64,000 nt of DNA from Alkalimonas amylolytica (GCF_900107845.1 NZ_FNRM01000008.1:84693-148692); one strand, 5' to 3'; counted from the first letter of the stretch, positions 28,101 through 36,152 are shown. Notes: a model not told the origin generated them from the sequence alone. Numbers and translations: made by a program.

Positions 28101-28294
28101 CTTCAGGGCCAGGTTCTGAAAGCCGGATGGTGATTGGTACCGTCATCTTCTCTGGGGTAGCGTTGGCAACACTACTGACGCTCTATGTGGTTCCGGTGAT
28201 GTACATTGCACTGGCTCGCAATACCGGCTCACCAAAACGACTGGCCAGAGAGCTGGCAGCCCTGGAGGCTGAGGCCGGACCAGAAAAACGTTAA
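25190..28294 (+). CDS. RND (HAE1/AcrB-type) efflux permease
   Basis: A 1034-residue proton-driven inner-membrane exporter, normal length for the family. Twelve membrane segments frame two large periplasmic loops. Visible signatures are SVKRPVFATVVNLLLL at the N-terminus, YPGASAEIVESRITQLLED, the TM4 proton-relay region (LAIGLVVDDSIVVLENIYRR) and LVMLIGLVAKNGILIVEFAN. A Gly-rich loop near residue 660 is unusual but coding. Substrates are unknown; it belongs to the broad hydrophobe/amphiphile group. No outer-membrane channel gene follows, so it probably uses a shared TolC-like protein. Confidence 0.95.
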   Translation: MLLSDLSVKRPVFATVVNLLLLTFGIVCFTMLPLREYPSIDRPVVSISTVYPGASAEIVESRITQLLEDRISGVEGIKSINSTSRNGRSNITIEFNISRDIDAASNDVRERVSRALNNLPDQAFPPEVFKASDDDDVVVWFVLNSTNMTSLELTDYADRHIVERFSVVDGVANLRLGGSRRYAMRIWLDQEAMASRQVTIQDIENVLRSENVELPAGNIKSIDRDFTVRVARTFLTQQDFRNLVIKRGANNYLVRLGEVAHVVLSSEDEESEFRSDGRNVLGIGIVKQSTANTLEVVRNARAEMERIKQNLPPGTTIEPGYDSSLFISESIKEVYRTLAIAMSMVVLVIYLFLGNVRATFIPAITVPVALISAVTVLYVLGFSINLLTLLAMVLAIGLVVDDSIVVLENIYRRIEQGEPPLLAAYRGAREVGFAVIATTLVLISVFVPLVFMEGQIGRLFTEFALAVAAAVAFSSIVALTLSPMLCSKILSHRKRESKLGSWLHIGFQKLESGYTNQLKVVTQSRWPVIALVVICMISSFMLLRLLPSELAPSEDRGTFFVSMNGAEGASYSSNSRNMSLVEDILLPYYERGEFNRLLIRVPGWGNNGGIAIVGSENWHNDHRRTEELMNEVRMKLNELPDIRAFTFMRSGLGGGGGGGRPIQFVLQGNTYEDLARWRDIVLEKAAENPNLLMLDHDYRETVPQVLVDIDVERAADLGVSIGAIGRSLEAMLGGRRVTTFLDRGREYDVLLEGWDDDFRSPSTISNVYIRSSTSNQLIPLDNLVTLREEATASSLNRYNRMRAITISGNMAPGYSLGEALAYLENIVRTEIDDYVSIDYKGESQLYQESGDATLLVFLLALLITYLVLAAQFESFIHPLVIMITVPLGLVGALAGLYFSGMTLNIYSQIGLVMLIGLVAKNGILIVEFANQLRDAGVAFEESVRRAAVQRLRPITMTAFTTAMSSLPLILASGPGSESRMVIGTVIFSGVALATLLTLYVVPVMYIALARNTGSPKRLARELAALEAEAGPEKR

Positions 28295-28309
28295 GCGGAA
28301 TAACCAACA

Positions 28310-28335
28310 ACGGGCCGGTAATGCGGCCCGTTTTC
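28310..28335 (+). terminator. Intrinsic terminator after the RND operon
   Basis: Arms ACGGGCCG and CGGCCCGT around a 6-base loop, followed by TTTT, 16 bases after the permease stop. The ATG that opens the longest frame of the next gene falls in its loop, which argues against that ATG as the real start. Confidence 0.85.
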
Positions 28336-28665
28336 ACGTATGATAGCTGCATTCATTCCATTGAGCGAGTCAGACTCATCACCAGCATTCCTATCACCAA
28401 CCTAGCCACATCAGAGATTTCATGCGAGCAGTGTCAGGCCTGTTGCTGCCGGCTGGAAGTGCTGCTTATCACCGATACTGGGGTGCCCAAACAGTACATA
28501 GCGGTGGATCAATGGGGAGGTGAGACCATGGCGCGTCTGTCGGATGGCTGGTGTGCAGCATTGGATAGAGCCAGCATGCGCTGCACCATTTACGAACAGC
28601 GCCCCTGGATTTGCCGTGAGTTTGAAATGGGCTCCTACGAGTGCCAACAAGAACGATCAGCCTAG
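28321..28665 (+). CDS. YkgJ-family cysteine-cluster protein
   Basis: A small protein of the YkgJ (CxxCxxxCC) family, thought to bind zinc or an iron-sulfur cluster. Conserved parts are ISCEQCQACCCRLEVLLITD, WGGETMARLSDGWCAALDR, and MRCTIYEQRPWICREFEMG near the C-terminus, giving eight or more clustered cysteines. The start is unclear. The longest frame begins at 28321 inside the terminator hairpin, and no ATG, GTG or TTG lies between it and the first cysteine motif. Translation may begin at a rare codon (ATT/ATC) near 28390. Function unknown. Confidence 0.8.
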   Translation: MRPVFTYDSCIHSIERVRLITSIPITNLATSEISCEQCQACCCRLEVLLITDTGVPKQYIAVDQWGGETMARLSDGWCAALDRASMRCTIYEQRPWICREFEMGSYECQQERSA

Positions 28666-28708
28666 GTTCACGCAGATTGTCCGCAAACAGCATCTAAGCC
28701 CAACCAAA

Positions 28709-29425
28709 TCAGAAAGGTAATGGCTGGCCATCCCAGTTCAGCAGCAAACCCGTTTGCTCAGGCTGCAAACGTGCAGCAACCTGAGCCAAGCGCTTGGCCG
28801 TACTATCCGGACTTTGCAATTGTGCCGCTGGCACTCTGGCCTGAAAGGGCGCCGATAACTCCGATGCGGTGGTGCCTGGGTGGACTGTGACTATAGTCGC
28901 CGTTTTATTGCGCCGCTTTAACTCAATGCTGGCCGTTTTAACCAGCATATTCAACGCCGCTTTACTGGCCCGGTAACTGTACCAACCACCGAGCTGATTG
29001 TCTGTGATACTGCCCACTTTGGCGCTAAGCACCAGCACTTTCACTTCAGGCTGGCGAAACAAATACGGCATCAACGCCTGCAGATATCTGGCAGGTGACA
29101 GCAAGTTCACAGCAAGCGACTGCTGAAAGTGCTCGTCAGACAACTGGCTGATGGCTTTTTCTGGCACCATCGCATCCTGGTGCAACCAGCCCTGGCACAG
29201 GAAAACCACATCAGGAGTTTTGGCCAGGATTTGTGCTAACACAGCATTGAGGCTAGCACTATCCTGCTCATCCACCGACTGCCAGTGCAGCCAGCCCTGC
29301 CCTTGCGCCCAGGGTGGCGCAGCCTTGCGACTAAGGGCCGTCACCCCATACCCTAAAGCACCATAGTGCTGAATGAGCGCCGAGCCAATAGCGCCGCTGC
29401 CACCAACAATCAACGCATCAGACAT
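28709..29425 (-). CDS. Short-chain dehydrogenase/reductase (SDR)
   Basis: A 238-residue classical-type SDR. The nucleotide-binding motif is GGSGAIGSALIQ at the N-terminus, the catalytic serine is in VLSAKVGSITD, and the YxxxK pair is in GGWYSYRASKAALNM, followed by VHPGTTASELSAPFQ. It resembles the CsgA-like SDRs found in marine gammaproteobacteria next to a renalase-like flavoprotein. The substrate is unknown. I chose ATG 29425; the open frame runs upstream to 29509 but overlaps the neighbouring gene too far. It overlaps the oxidoreductase stop by 8 bases, so the pair is cotranscribed. Confidence 0.9.
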   Translation of the reverse strand: MSDALIVGGSGAIGSALIQHYGALGYGVTALSRKAAPPWAQGQGWLHWQSVDEQDSASLNAVLAQILAKTPDVVFLCQGWLHQDAMVPEKAISQLSDEHFQQSLAVNLLSPARYLQALMPYLFRQPEVKVLVLSAKVGSITDNQLGGWYSYRASKAALNMLVKTASIELKRRNKTATIVTVHPGTTASELSAPFQARVPAAQLQSPDSTAKRLAQVAARLQPEQTGLLLNWDGQPLPF

Positions 29426-30389
29426 GAAACACCGCCTTAGCGGCCTGTTGACCGGCCAGCCAGGCATTTTCAACCCGCCCTCCCAAACACCAATCCCCGG
29501 CGACCACACAGGGGAAACGACGGCTAATCAACACACCAGGAGCCCCCTGCTCTGCATCGACAATGGCATAGAGCCAACGCTGATGCAGGCTTTGCGTTAC
29601 CAGGACATCTTGTTGAAACAGCAAGGATAACTCAGCCTGCGCCAACAAGCTCAGCTCATCTGCCCTTGCCGCTAGCTGCTGCTGACTGAATTCAGGATTG
29701 AAATGCAGCACCCAGTGCTGGCTGTCGGACTGTCGCCCAGGCTTATCGCTGTTGCAGGCCACCCAGCTGACTGGCCGGTCTTTGACAAAAACAGCCGTTG
29801 CCGGATGTGCGATGGGCTCTGATAACGCCAGGGCTATAGCATGACACGGCTGCAGCATACTAACGGGCACTTGCTGGCGCAAATCTTCATCCTGTGTCAG
29901 AAGCTCGCTGGCCTGCGCTGGCGGCAGTGCCAGTACCAGGGCATCAAAGCCACTGAAGCTACGACCATCCTCAGCCTGCAACTGCCAGCCTTGCTGGTAC
30001 GACATAGCCTGGATGCGGCAACTAAGTGTGATTGCCTGCTCCGGGAGCCCAGAGCGCCAGGGACTGTGCATGGCCGGCAAGCCAACATAGCGCTTGATAT
30101 CATCAGCGGATGGCTGCAAGTGCCCTTCGGCAAAACTATAGAGCTTGGCTGGCCAGGGAGCGACCAGTTGCTGTTGTTGCCAACGTTCAACCTGCTCTCG
30201 AAACGCTACGTGACGTGCCGTAAAATACTGAGCACCTAAATCGACATGGCCACCAAAAGCTCGTTTGGCCGAGGCGCGACCAGCTGTGGCCCTGCCTTTA
30301 TCAAACCAGTGCACCTCGGCACCTGCTGATAGCAGAGCCTGGCCACAGCTCAAGCCGGCAACGCCGGCACCTACAATTGCAACACGCAT
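29418..30389 (-). CDS. FAD-dependent oxidoreductase, renalase/amine-oxidase-like
   Basis: A flavoprotein of about 323 residues. The N-terminal dinucleotide-binding motif is VAIVGAGVAGLSCGQAL, with the acidic residue in VHWFDKGR. The GHVDLGAQYFTAR block is typical of the renalase-like NAD(P)/FAD oxidoreductases, and the C-terminal FAD-binding stretch is VVAGDWCLGGRVENAWLAGQQAA. It probably oxidises a reduced nicotinamide isomer or a small amine; this is inference from the family. ATG 30389 has GGAA at 6 bases; ATGs at 30395 and 30401 are alternatives. Coupled to the SDR gene. Confidence 0.88.
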   Translation of the reverse strand: MRVAIVGAGVAGLSCGQALLSAGAEVHWFDKGRATAGRASAKRAFGGHVDLGAQYFTARHVAFREQVERWQQQQLVAPWPAKLYSFAEGHLQPSADDIKRYVGLPAMHSPWRSGLPEQAITLSCRIQAMSYQQGWQLQAEDGRSFSGFDALVLALPPAQASELLTQDEDLRQQVPVSMLQPCHAIALALSEPIAHPATAVFVKDRPVSWVACNSDKPGRQSDSQHWVLHFNPEFSQQQLAARADELSLLAQAELSLLFQQDVLVTQSLHQRWLYAIVDAEQGAPGVLISRRFPCVVAGDWCLGGRVENAWLAGQQAAKAVFHV

Positions 30390-30471
30390 AGACATTTCCA
30401 TTCATCCAATTGAGCTGGTGTACGTATACTAGAAGCGCTACGATCAGCTTAGCATTGCAAAAGGAGTGAGT

Positions 30472-31011
30472 ATGACTACCCAAACCGCTACATTCGGCGC
30501 CGGCTGTTTTTGGTGCCTGGAAGCCGCCATGAATCAGCTGAAAGGGGTTGAAGCCGCCATCAGTGGCTATATGGGCGGCCATACGCAAAATCCCACCTAC
30601 CAGCAAATTTGCACCGGCCAGACCGGCCATGCCGAAGTAGTTCAGGTCCGCTTTGACGCGGAGGTGATTAGTTTTCAGCAGCTGTGCCAGATTTTTTTCT
30701 GCCTGCACGATCCAACGCAGCTCAATCGTCAGGGCAACGACGTGGGCACTCAGTACCGCTCGGTGATTTTCTTTCATAACAAGCAACAGCAACAAGAAGC
30801 CAGTCAGCTCATGGCAGAGCTTAACCAGCAACAGGTCTTTGCCGCACCTGTGGTGACCGAGCTAAGCCCGGCCAATGCGTTTTATCCGGCCGAAGGCTAC
30901 CATCAGGGCTACTTTTTGCAAAACCCAAATCAGGGCTATTGTCAGTTTATTGTGGCACCGAAGATGGCTAAGTTCCGCTCAGAGTTTACCGCATTACTAA
31001 AAAAACACTGA
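30472..31011 (+). CDS. msrA: Peptide methionine sulfoxide reductase MsrA
   Basis: Reduces the S-form of methionine sulfoxide in proteins. The catalytic motif GAGCFWCLEAAM is near residue 10. It is followed by GYMGGHTQNPTYQQICTGQTGHAEVV, LHDPTQLNRQGNDVGTQYRS and AEGYHQGYF. Its 179 residues make the compact MsrA form, with no fused MsrB. AAGGAG lies 5 bases before ATG 30472; a GTG at 30466 overlaps that site and is unlikely to be used. Confidence 0.96.
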   Translation: MTTQTATFGAGCFWCLEAAMNQLKGVEAAISGYMGGHTQNPTYQQICTGQTGHAEVVQVRFDAEVISFQQLCQIFFCLHDPTQLNRQGNDVGTQYRSVIFFHNKQQQQEASQLMAELNQQQVFAAPVVTELSPANAFYPAEGYHQGYFLQNPNQGYCQFIVAPKMAKFRSEFTALLKKH

Positions 31012-31038
31012 CCGAAACTACAGCCAGTGCTATGGCTA

Positions 31039-32814
31039 TCAGAGCCCCTGATAACTCAGACGCAAGCCAATACTTCGGCCTGCCGTGGCGTAACCTATGC
31101 TGGTCTGATAGGTTTTGTTGGTCAGGTTATCCAACTTAGTCCTAAGCTGCCACTGTGGGCTTAGCTGGTAATTGGCAGCCAAACCCAGCACGGTGAAGCC
31201 ACCGAGATCCGGAAAATTGGCCATGCTGTTCCAGTCAAAGCCCTGGAAGGTCGCACTTTGGTAATCCAATGTGGCATAGGCCTGCCACTGCTCCCCCTGC
31301 CAGCCACTACGCAGATTGACACTGTGTTTCGGCCGCCGTTGCAATGGCTCCCCCGTCTGTTCATTGCGAGCATCCAGCCAGGTATAGGACACCTGATGCT
31401 GCCATTGGGCCCAGGAAAAGCCCAGACTGTATTCAGCCCCGCGTACTTTGGCCAGCAGCACATTCTCGGCTAGCTCGCTGCCCTGGATCAGATTGGTTAC
31501 TTCGCGGTCAAACAGCACCAGCTCGGATTGCAAGCGTGCGCCATTAAAGCGAAACGCCACCTCGTCCGAGACCGACTCCTCAGGCTTCAAATCCGGATTA
31601 CCAAAACCAGGCCAGTACAGTTGATTAAAAGACGGTACCTTAAAGGCGGTGCCTCGGCTCAGTCGAAGCAACCACTGTTCGGTAACATAATAGCCAGCGG
31701 CCAGTTGCCAGGTGTGCTCCTTGCCATACTGACTGAAACGATCCTGCCTGGCCGCCACTTCAAACAGCCAGTCGGCAGGTTGGTAGTTCATGCCGGCAAA
31801 GAGCGCTCTGTTGTTGCGTTTACTTTCATCGTAAGCAGGCGCTGCTTTAGCCACTTCTTCCTGGTACCAGTTAGCGCCGACCAGCAGATCCAAATCCGCC
31901 CGCAGGCTTTGGGTCAGCTGGTAATTCACTTCATCACGGGCGGTGCTAAAGGGGCTGCGCGAATCCGGGCCAAAGGTGGTATCGCTATCTAAGTTACGGC
32001 TTAACTGCAACTGATGGCTGGTCTCAGCCAGTTGATGTTGCCAGCCCAGTACATGGCTGCGCTGCAAGACCGCCGAGCGATCTTCACTGCCCCAGGCGGT
32101 ATCAAAATCGTATCGCCCTGTATTGATATGACTGTGCCAGTGAAACTGCCCTAGCTCCGATTGATAGGCCGCGCCCAAGCGGGCAAAACGCTGCCAGAAA
32201 CCGTCTTTGTCCGGGTCCAGTGCTGGCTGCACATCAAAGCCGTCCGCCCGGCTGTAACCAAAATTGGCATGCAGCTGCCAAGGGCCCTGCTGATGCTGCA
32301 GGCCCAGATCCGTTTCCAACAGACCATAGCTGCCCACACCGGCATTGAACTCAGTATGCTGCTGGCGACGGGTGGTAATGGCAATGACCCCTGCCAATGC
32401 ATCCGAGCCATACCAGGCGGCGCGTGGGCCACGGATCACTTCGATGCGTTCAATCAGATCCAGAGGGATCATCGACAAGGCGCTTTGTCCCAGCGTGGCC
32501 GAGCCGGTTCGGACACCATCGACCAACACCAGGGTATGACCAGTATTGCCGCCACGAATAAAGACACCGGTGTTTTGGCCACGGCCACCATCGCGGGCAA
32601 TAGTGACACCCGGCAGCTGATTTAACAACGCCGGCAAATCCTGCGCCTGCCGGGCAACAATATCCGCACGCTCGAGCACAGTGACACTGGCCAGGCTTTG
32701 TTCGACCGCAAGCGGCTGACGGCTGCTGTAGATGGTAATGGTTTCAATCGAATCGGCAAAAGCTGCAGGCAGCAGCGAAGTGACAGCCAATGCTGCCAAC
32801 GAATACTTAAACAT
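31039..32814 (-). CDS. btuB: Vitamin B12 TonB-dependent receptor BtuB
   Basis: An outer-membrane transporter for cobalamin, about 591 residues. A signal peptide (MFKYSLAALAVTSLLPAAFA) precedes a TonB box (ETITIYSSRQP), the plug (LLNQLPGVTIARDGG, FIRGGNTGHTLVLVDGVRTG, IEVIRGPRAAWYGSDALAGVI) and a 22-strand-type barrel ending in GLRLSYQGL. The function is supported both by its BtuB-like sequence and by the cobalamin riboswitch directly upstream. ATG 32814 has GGAG at 5 bases; a longer frame to 32844 runs into the regulatory hairpin. Confidence 0.95.
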   Translation of the reverse strand: MFKYSLAALAVTSLLPAAFADSIETITIYSSRQPLAVEQSLASVTVLERADIVARQAQDLPALLNQLPGVTIARDGGRGQNTGVFIRGGNTGHTLVLVDGVRTGSATLGQSALSMIPLDLIERIEVIRGPRAAWYGSDALAGVIAITTRRQQHTEFNAGVGSYGLLETDLGLQHQQGPWQLHANFGYSRADGFDVQPALDPDKDGFWQRFARLGAAYQSELGQFHWHSHINTGRYDFDTAWGSEDRSAVLQRSHVLGWQHQLAETSHQLQLSRNLDSDTTFGPDSRSPFSTARDEVNYQLTQSLRADLDLLVGANWYQEEVAKAAPAYDESKRNNRALFAGMNYQPADWLFEVAARQDRFSQYGKEHTWQLAAGYYVTEQWLLRLSRGTAFKVPSFNQLYWPGFGNPDLKPEESVSDEVAFRFNGARLQSELVLFDREVTNLIQGSELAENVLLAKVRGAEYSLGFSWAQWQHQVSYTWLDARNEQTGEPLQRRPKHSVNLRSGWQGEQWQAYATLDYQSATFQGFDWNSMANFPDLGGFTVLGLAANYQLSPQWQLRTKLDNLTNKTYQTSIGYATAGRSIGLRLSYQGL

Positions 32815-32825
32815 AGATACTCCTG

Positions 32826-32846
32826 CAATGTGCCCACCGCACATTG
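32826..32846 (-). promoter_or_regulatory. Hairpin before btuB ribosome-binding site (candidate riboswitch expression platform)
   Basis: Perfect 8-bp arms CAATGTGC and GCACATTG with a 5-base loop, ending one base before the CAGGAG of btuB. It lies between the aptamer and the start codon, so it is a candidate element through which cobalamin binding blocks translation. No T run follows, which argues for translational rather than transcriptional control. Confidence 0.6.
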
Positions 32847-32865
32847 GTTGGTTGATGGACTTTTC

Positions 32866-33008
32866 AGGCCGGTCTCCGGGCTTACAAGCAGGTTATGTCC
32901 TCACCTTCCCATCCTGCGACAGTGGTTTTGGACCAGGCTTGTTACCGTTGCGGGGGCAGCTCTGGTTTTTCACCAGATTCCCGTTTCACTGCATGTTTAC
33001 GCAGCACC
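32866..33008 (-). promoter_or_regulatory. Cobalamin riboswitch
   Basis: Read on the minus strand, the leader carries the cobalamin aptamer landmarks in order: AACGGGAATCTGGTG, GAGCTGCCCCCGCAACGGT, the B12-box-like ACCACTGTCGC with GGGAAGG, and the closing AGCCCGGAGACCGGCC. It lies directly upstream of btuB. By family knowledge, adenosylcobalamin binding represses the downstream gene. Boundaries are approximate. Confidence 0.93.
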
Positions 33009-33080
33009 TAAAAAAAGCGGGCTCAGTGTAGCCTGCACACAAGAAATGTCAATAGAAATCCAGATGGCTAAATTAAATTG

Positions 33081-33115
33081 GCAAAGACAGAACTAAGCAG
33101 GCTGCCTGTCTTTGC
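33081..33115 (-). terminator. Probable terminator of yajQ
   Basis: Arms GCAAAGACAG and CTGTCTTTGC pair perfectly over 10 bp with a 15-base loop, 15 bases after the yajQ stop. On the minus strand a moderately T-rich stretch follows (CAATTTAATTTA). The large loop and interrupted T run make it a weaker candidate. Confidence 0.6.
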
Positions 33116-33129
33116 ATACAGAGCGGGAG

Positions 33130-33612
33130 TTAATCGCGGAAGTTGGTGAACTGAAATGGCTGCTCCAGCTCACTTTGTTTGACAAAGGCGATGGCTTCTT
33201 GCAAGTCATCCCGCTTTTTGCCGGTCACCCGCACCTGGTCGCCCTGAATGGAGGCCTGTACTTTCAGCTTACTATCTTTGATCAGCTTCACCAGCTTTTT
33301 TGCGGTCGGCGTATCAATACCCTGCAACATGTTTAACGACTGGCTGTAGGTTTTACCCGAGTGCACCACCTCGTTTTCTTTAAAAGAGCGTGCATCCAGA
33401 CCGCGCTTGATGACTTTGGCCCGAAATATTTCCAACATCTGCTGCAACTGAAACTCGGCTTCCGCTTTCATGGTCACCACCTGATCACTCAGGGTAAAGG
33501 TGGCTTCCACGCCACGAAAGTCGTAACGGGTGTCCAGTTCGCGATTGGCGTTTTCCACTGCATTCAGCACTTCCTGCTGTTCAATTTCCGACACAATATC
33601 AAATGAAGGCAT
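33130..33612 (-). CDS. yajQ: YajQ-family nucleotide-binding protein
   Basis: A 160-residue cytoplasmic protein of the YajQ family, starting with the diagnostic [22 protein letters not shown]. It also has [13 protein letters not shown] and the C-terminal [25 protein letters not shown]. Family members bind nucleotides, and in Xanthomonas and Pseudomonas one was reported to bind cyclic-di-GMP and act with a transcription factor. Cyclic-di-GMP binding is not proven for this one. It is monocistronic between btuB and panE. Confidence 0.95.
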   Translation of the reverse strand: MPSFDIVSEIEQQEVLNAVENANRELDTRYDFRGVEATFTLSDQVVTMKAEAEFQLQQMLEIFRAKVIKRGLDARSFKENEVVHSGKTYSQSLNMLQGIDTPTAKKLVKLIKDSKLKVQASIQGDQVRVTGKKRDDLQEAIAFVKQSELEQPFQFTNFRD

Positions 33613-33751
33613 ACAAATTCCCTGGCTGATTTAATCTGGTGATTATACCCGGATGATTATACGCAACTAGGCCCAAAATGCGAACCTCTGCTCTTTGAGA
33701 ACGCTTGGGTATACTGCTACAATCCGGCCATTGTTGGCAGCTGGCCCAAGC

Positions 33752-34672
33752 ATGATAGATTCACATTCAAGCACTCATCAGGACTGGCTGGTGGTCGGGC
33801 AAGGCGCTATTGGCCTGCTCACCGCCTGCCAACTTCAGCAGCAAGGCAGCAGTGTCCGGCTCTGGCTGCGCCAGCCTGCCTCGCTGACAGTCCACTTCAG
33901 GGCGCTTGATGGCAGTAGCCGCCATCACCGGTTCGAGCCATGGCCGGCCTCACAACCCATTCAAATTGCTTTTATACCGGTAAAAGCCTACGACGCACTA
34001 AGCTGCATACAGCAATTGCAGCCCTTACTGGCAGAGGATGCCTGCCTTATTTTAAGTCACAATGGCCTGGGGACTCTGGAGACTATTCAGCCACTGCTAA
34101 AGCCCAAACAGCACCTGTGGTTTCTGACCACCACCCATGGCGCTTACATCGAACCAGGCAATCAGGCTGGCCGCCAACTGGTACATAGCGGGGCTGGCAA
34201 CAGCGTACTGGGTGCAATTCAAGCTGGAAGCGATCCGCGTCCTTCCTTTGCAAAAGCGCTGAACCTGGCAATTGGGCCCTTGCTGTCGGTCACAGATATC
34301 AAGCCCTATCTCTGGCAAAAGTTGCTGCTCAATTGTTTGATCAACCCTATGACAGCACTGCACCAGGTGCACAATGGCGAGCTGGCCAAACCCCACTTTA
34401 CTTCAGAGTTAACACAGTTACTGGATGAATTCTGCCTGTTGGCAGAGCGTGCAGGCTATCCGCAAGATAAAGCAGCGGCCTGGCAGCAGCTGCAGCAAGT
34501 GATTACACAAACCGCCAGCAACCGCTCCTCCATGCTGCAGGATCGGCTGGCCGGGCGCCAAACCGAGCTGGAGTTTATTACCGGCTTTGTGCTGCGTGAA
34601 GCGCAGCGATTTGATCTACTGTTACCAGGACACGCGCAGCTTTATCAGCTTTGTCAGGACGCAGGCTTTTGA
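33752..34672 (+). CDS. panE: 2-dehydropantoate 2-reductase (ketopantoate reductase)
   Basis: An NADPH-dependent reductase forming pantoate in coenzyme A synthesis, about 306 residues. The N-terminal motif VVGQGAIGLLTACQL binds NADPH, and NGLGTLETIQPLL and LWQKLLLNCLINPMTALHQVHNGEL are the family's catalytic-lysine and C-terminal blocks. The start is not certain: ATG 33752 has a poor ribosome-binding site, and the frame extends to 33695. Its 3' end overlaps the convergent thiI gene by 19 bases. Confidence 0.9.
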   Translation: MIDSHSSTHQDWLVVGQGAIGLLTACQLQQQGSSVRLWLRQPASLTVHFRALDGSSRHHRFEPWPASQPIQIAFIPVKAYDALSCIQQLQPLLAEDACLILSHNGLGTLETIQPLLKPKQHLWFLTTTHGAYIEPGNQAGRQLVHSGAGNSVLGAIQAGSDPRPSFAKALNLAIGPLLSVTDIKPYLWQKLLLNCLINPMTALHQVHNGELAKPHFTSELTQLLDEFCLLAERAGYPQDKAAAWQQLQQVITQTASNRSSMLQDRLAGRQTELEFITGFVLREAQRFDLLLPGHAQLYQLCQDAGF

Positions 34673-36120
34673 TACACCCCAACATTCTGATAGCCTTCAT
34701 CTTTTAACAACAAAGCCTGCATCCTGCTCATCACTCCCTGATCGCAATACAGAAAATAATGTTTGTCCTGGGCCAGGCTACTAAACTGGCTGCTCAACTT
34801 GTAAAATGGTATTTCCAGTACCTGATGCCCAGCTACCTCAAGCGGTGCCTGATCGCAGTCATCCGGACGGCGAATATCCAGTACGATGGCATCAGCGGGC
34901 ATCGCCTGCACTGCTTCTACCGTATTTACTTGCTGACTGGACTGGTAATCAATGGTACGTATATCCAGGATCTTCGCTGCAGCCACCACGTTGGCCAGCA
35001 ACTCAGAGTCGAACCGTTGCTCGTTGGCCTCAACATCCGCCAGTCGAGCCTTGACGGTGGGTTTGTTGGAAATCACCCCACAGTACTCAGGCATACTGGC
35101 GGCCATATCCTCGACCCCGATTTTGCGAGCAATATCGATAATATCCTGCTTATCTTGTGCAATAAGAGGCCGCAGAATAAGCATCGGCGTCACGCGGTCT
35201 ATCACATTCAGATTGTCCAGCGTTTGACTGGAGACCTGGCCAGCACTTTCCCCAGTGACAATAGCCGGGATGCCTAACTGTTCAGCGATTTCAGCAGCAG
35301 CGCGCATCATCATCCGTTTTAAAATCACGCCCATCAGGCCCGGATCGGATTTTTCCAGAATTTCAGCCACCACAGGCGCAAAGTCAACGCTGATGAATTT
35401 GACCTTGTGCGACAAGCTGTACTTCTGCCACAAAAAGTAGGCAATTTCACGAACCCCGGTTTCATGTGCTTTGCCACCCAGGTTAAAGAACAGATAGTGA
35501 TTTCGCATCCCCTTCTTAATCATCAGATAGCTGCTTACAGCAGAATCAAAGCCACCTGAAATCAATGACAAGGCATCTGATTGGGATGGCAAAGGAAAGC
35601 CGCCCATACCAGCATACTGAGCCCGCACCATGATCAGCGTCTCTTTACGAATTTCCAACTGCACCGTCAAATCCGGGTTCTTCAGTTGCACCCGGGCTGA
35701 AGGCACCTGCTGATTCAGACCACCACCGATATAACGCTCAGCTTCGGTTGAACTAAACTCATGCGTACCGGCACGCCGCACTCGAACGCAAAAGCTTTTA
35801 CCGGCCAGCTTATCTGCAAAAACTGGCAACACCTGCTGATAAATATCATCCAGGCTGCTAAAGCTGCTCGATTGCATCTCGGCAAACTGAGCAATGCCTG
35901 GAATACAAGCTAACCGCTCAATCAACTTCATGCGCAGCTCTGGGCTGGCTACTGGCACCAGTACCATCAGATGATCCCAATGACTTTCTATCCGAATATC
36001 CGCATCAAGTTGCAGCAGAATGGTTTTTAGGTTTTGTTGCAGCAGTTTGGTCTGGCGCTTACGCACCGATTTGCTTTTGATGGTGATTTCAGAGTGCAGT
36101 TTAATAATAAATTCGAGCAT
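34654..36120 (-). CDS. thiI: tRNA 4-thiouridine synthase ThiI with rhodanese domain
   Basis: Transfers sulfur to uridine 8 of tRNA and to the thiamine thiazole pathway. Its 488 residues comprise an N-terminal ferredoxin-like plus THUMP region, the PP-loop ATPase (SLISGGFDSAVSSYLM), the MMMRAAAEIAEQLG and ESAGQVSSQTLDNL blocks, and a C-terminal rhodanese domain. The persulfide cysteine lies in FLYCDQGVMSRMQALLL. The start matches the conserved MxFIIKLxxEITIKS N-terminus of E. coli ThiI. There is no clear Shine-Dalgarno, and a hairpin stem ends at the ATG. It follows pomAB on the same strand. Confidence 0.97.
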   Translation of the reverse strand: MLEFIIKLHSEITIKSKSVRKRQTKLLQQNLKTILLQLDADIRIESHWDHLMVLVPVASPELRMKLIERLACIPGIAQFAEMQSSSFSSLDDIYQQVLPVFADKLAGKSFCVRVRRAGTHEFSSTEAERYIGGGLNQQVPSARVQLKNPDLTVQLEIRKETLIMVRAQYAGMGGFPLPSQSDALSLISGGFDSAVSSYLMIKKGMRNHYLFFNLGGKAHETGVREIAYFLWQKYSLSHKVKFISVDFAPVVAEILEKSDPGLMGVILKRMMMRAAAEIAEQLGIPAIVTGESAGQVSSQTLDNLNVIDRVTPMLILRPLIAQDKQDIIDIARKIGVEDMAASMPEYCGVISNKPTVKARLADVEANEQRFDSELLANVVAAAKILDIRTIDYQSSQQVNTVEAVQAMPADAIVLDIRRPDDCDQAPLEVAGHQVLEIPFYKLSSQFSSLAQDKHYFLYCDQGVMSRMQALLLKDEGYQNVGVYQKPAS

Positions 36121-36152
36121 TGCCGGGCTAATCTAGCTAATAAAGCCCGGCA
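36121..36152 (-). promoter_or_regulatory. Hairpin abutting the thiI start codon
   Basis: Arms TGCCGGGCT and AGCCCGGCA (9 bp, perfect) with a 14-base loop. On the minus strand the second arm ends directly at the thiI ATG. The whole region where a ribosome-binding site should lie is inside the stem, and no T run follows. It may be a translational control hairpin or an unusual pomB terminator. Confidence 0.55.
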
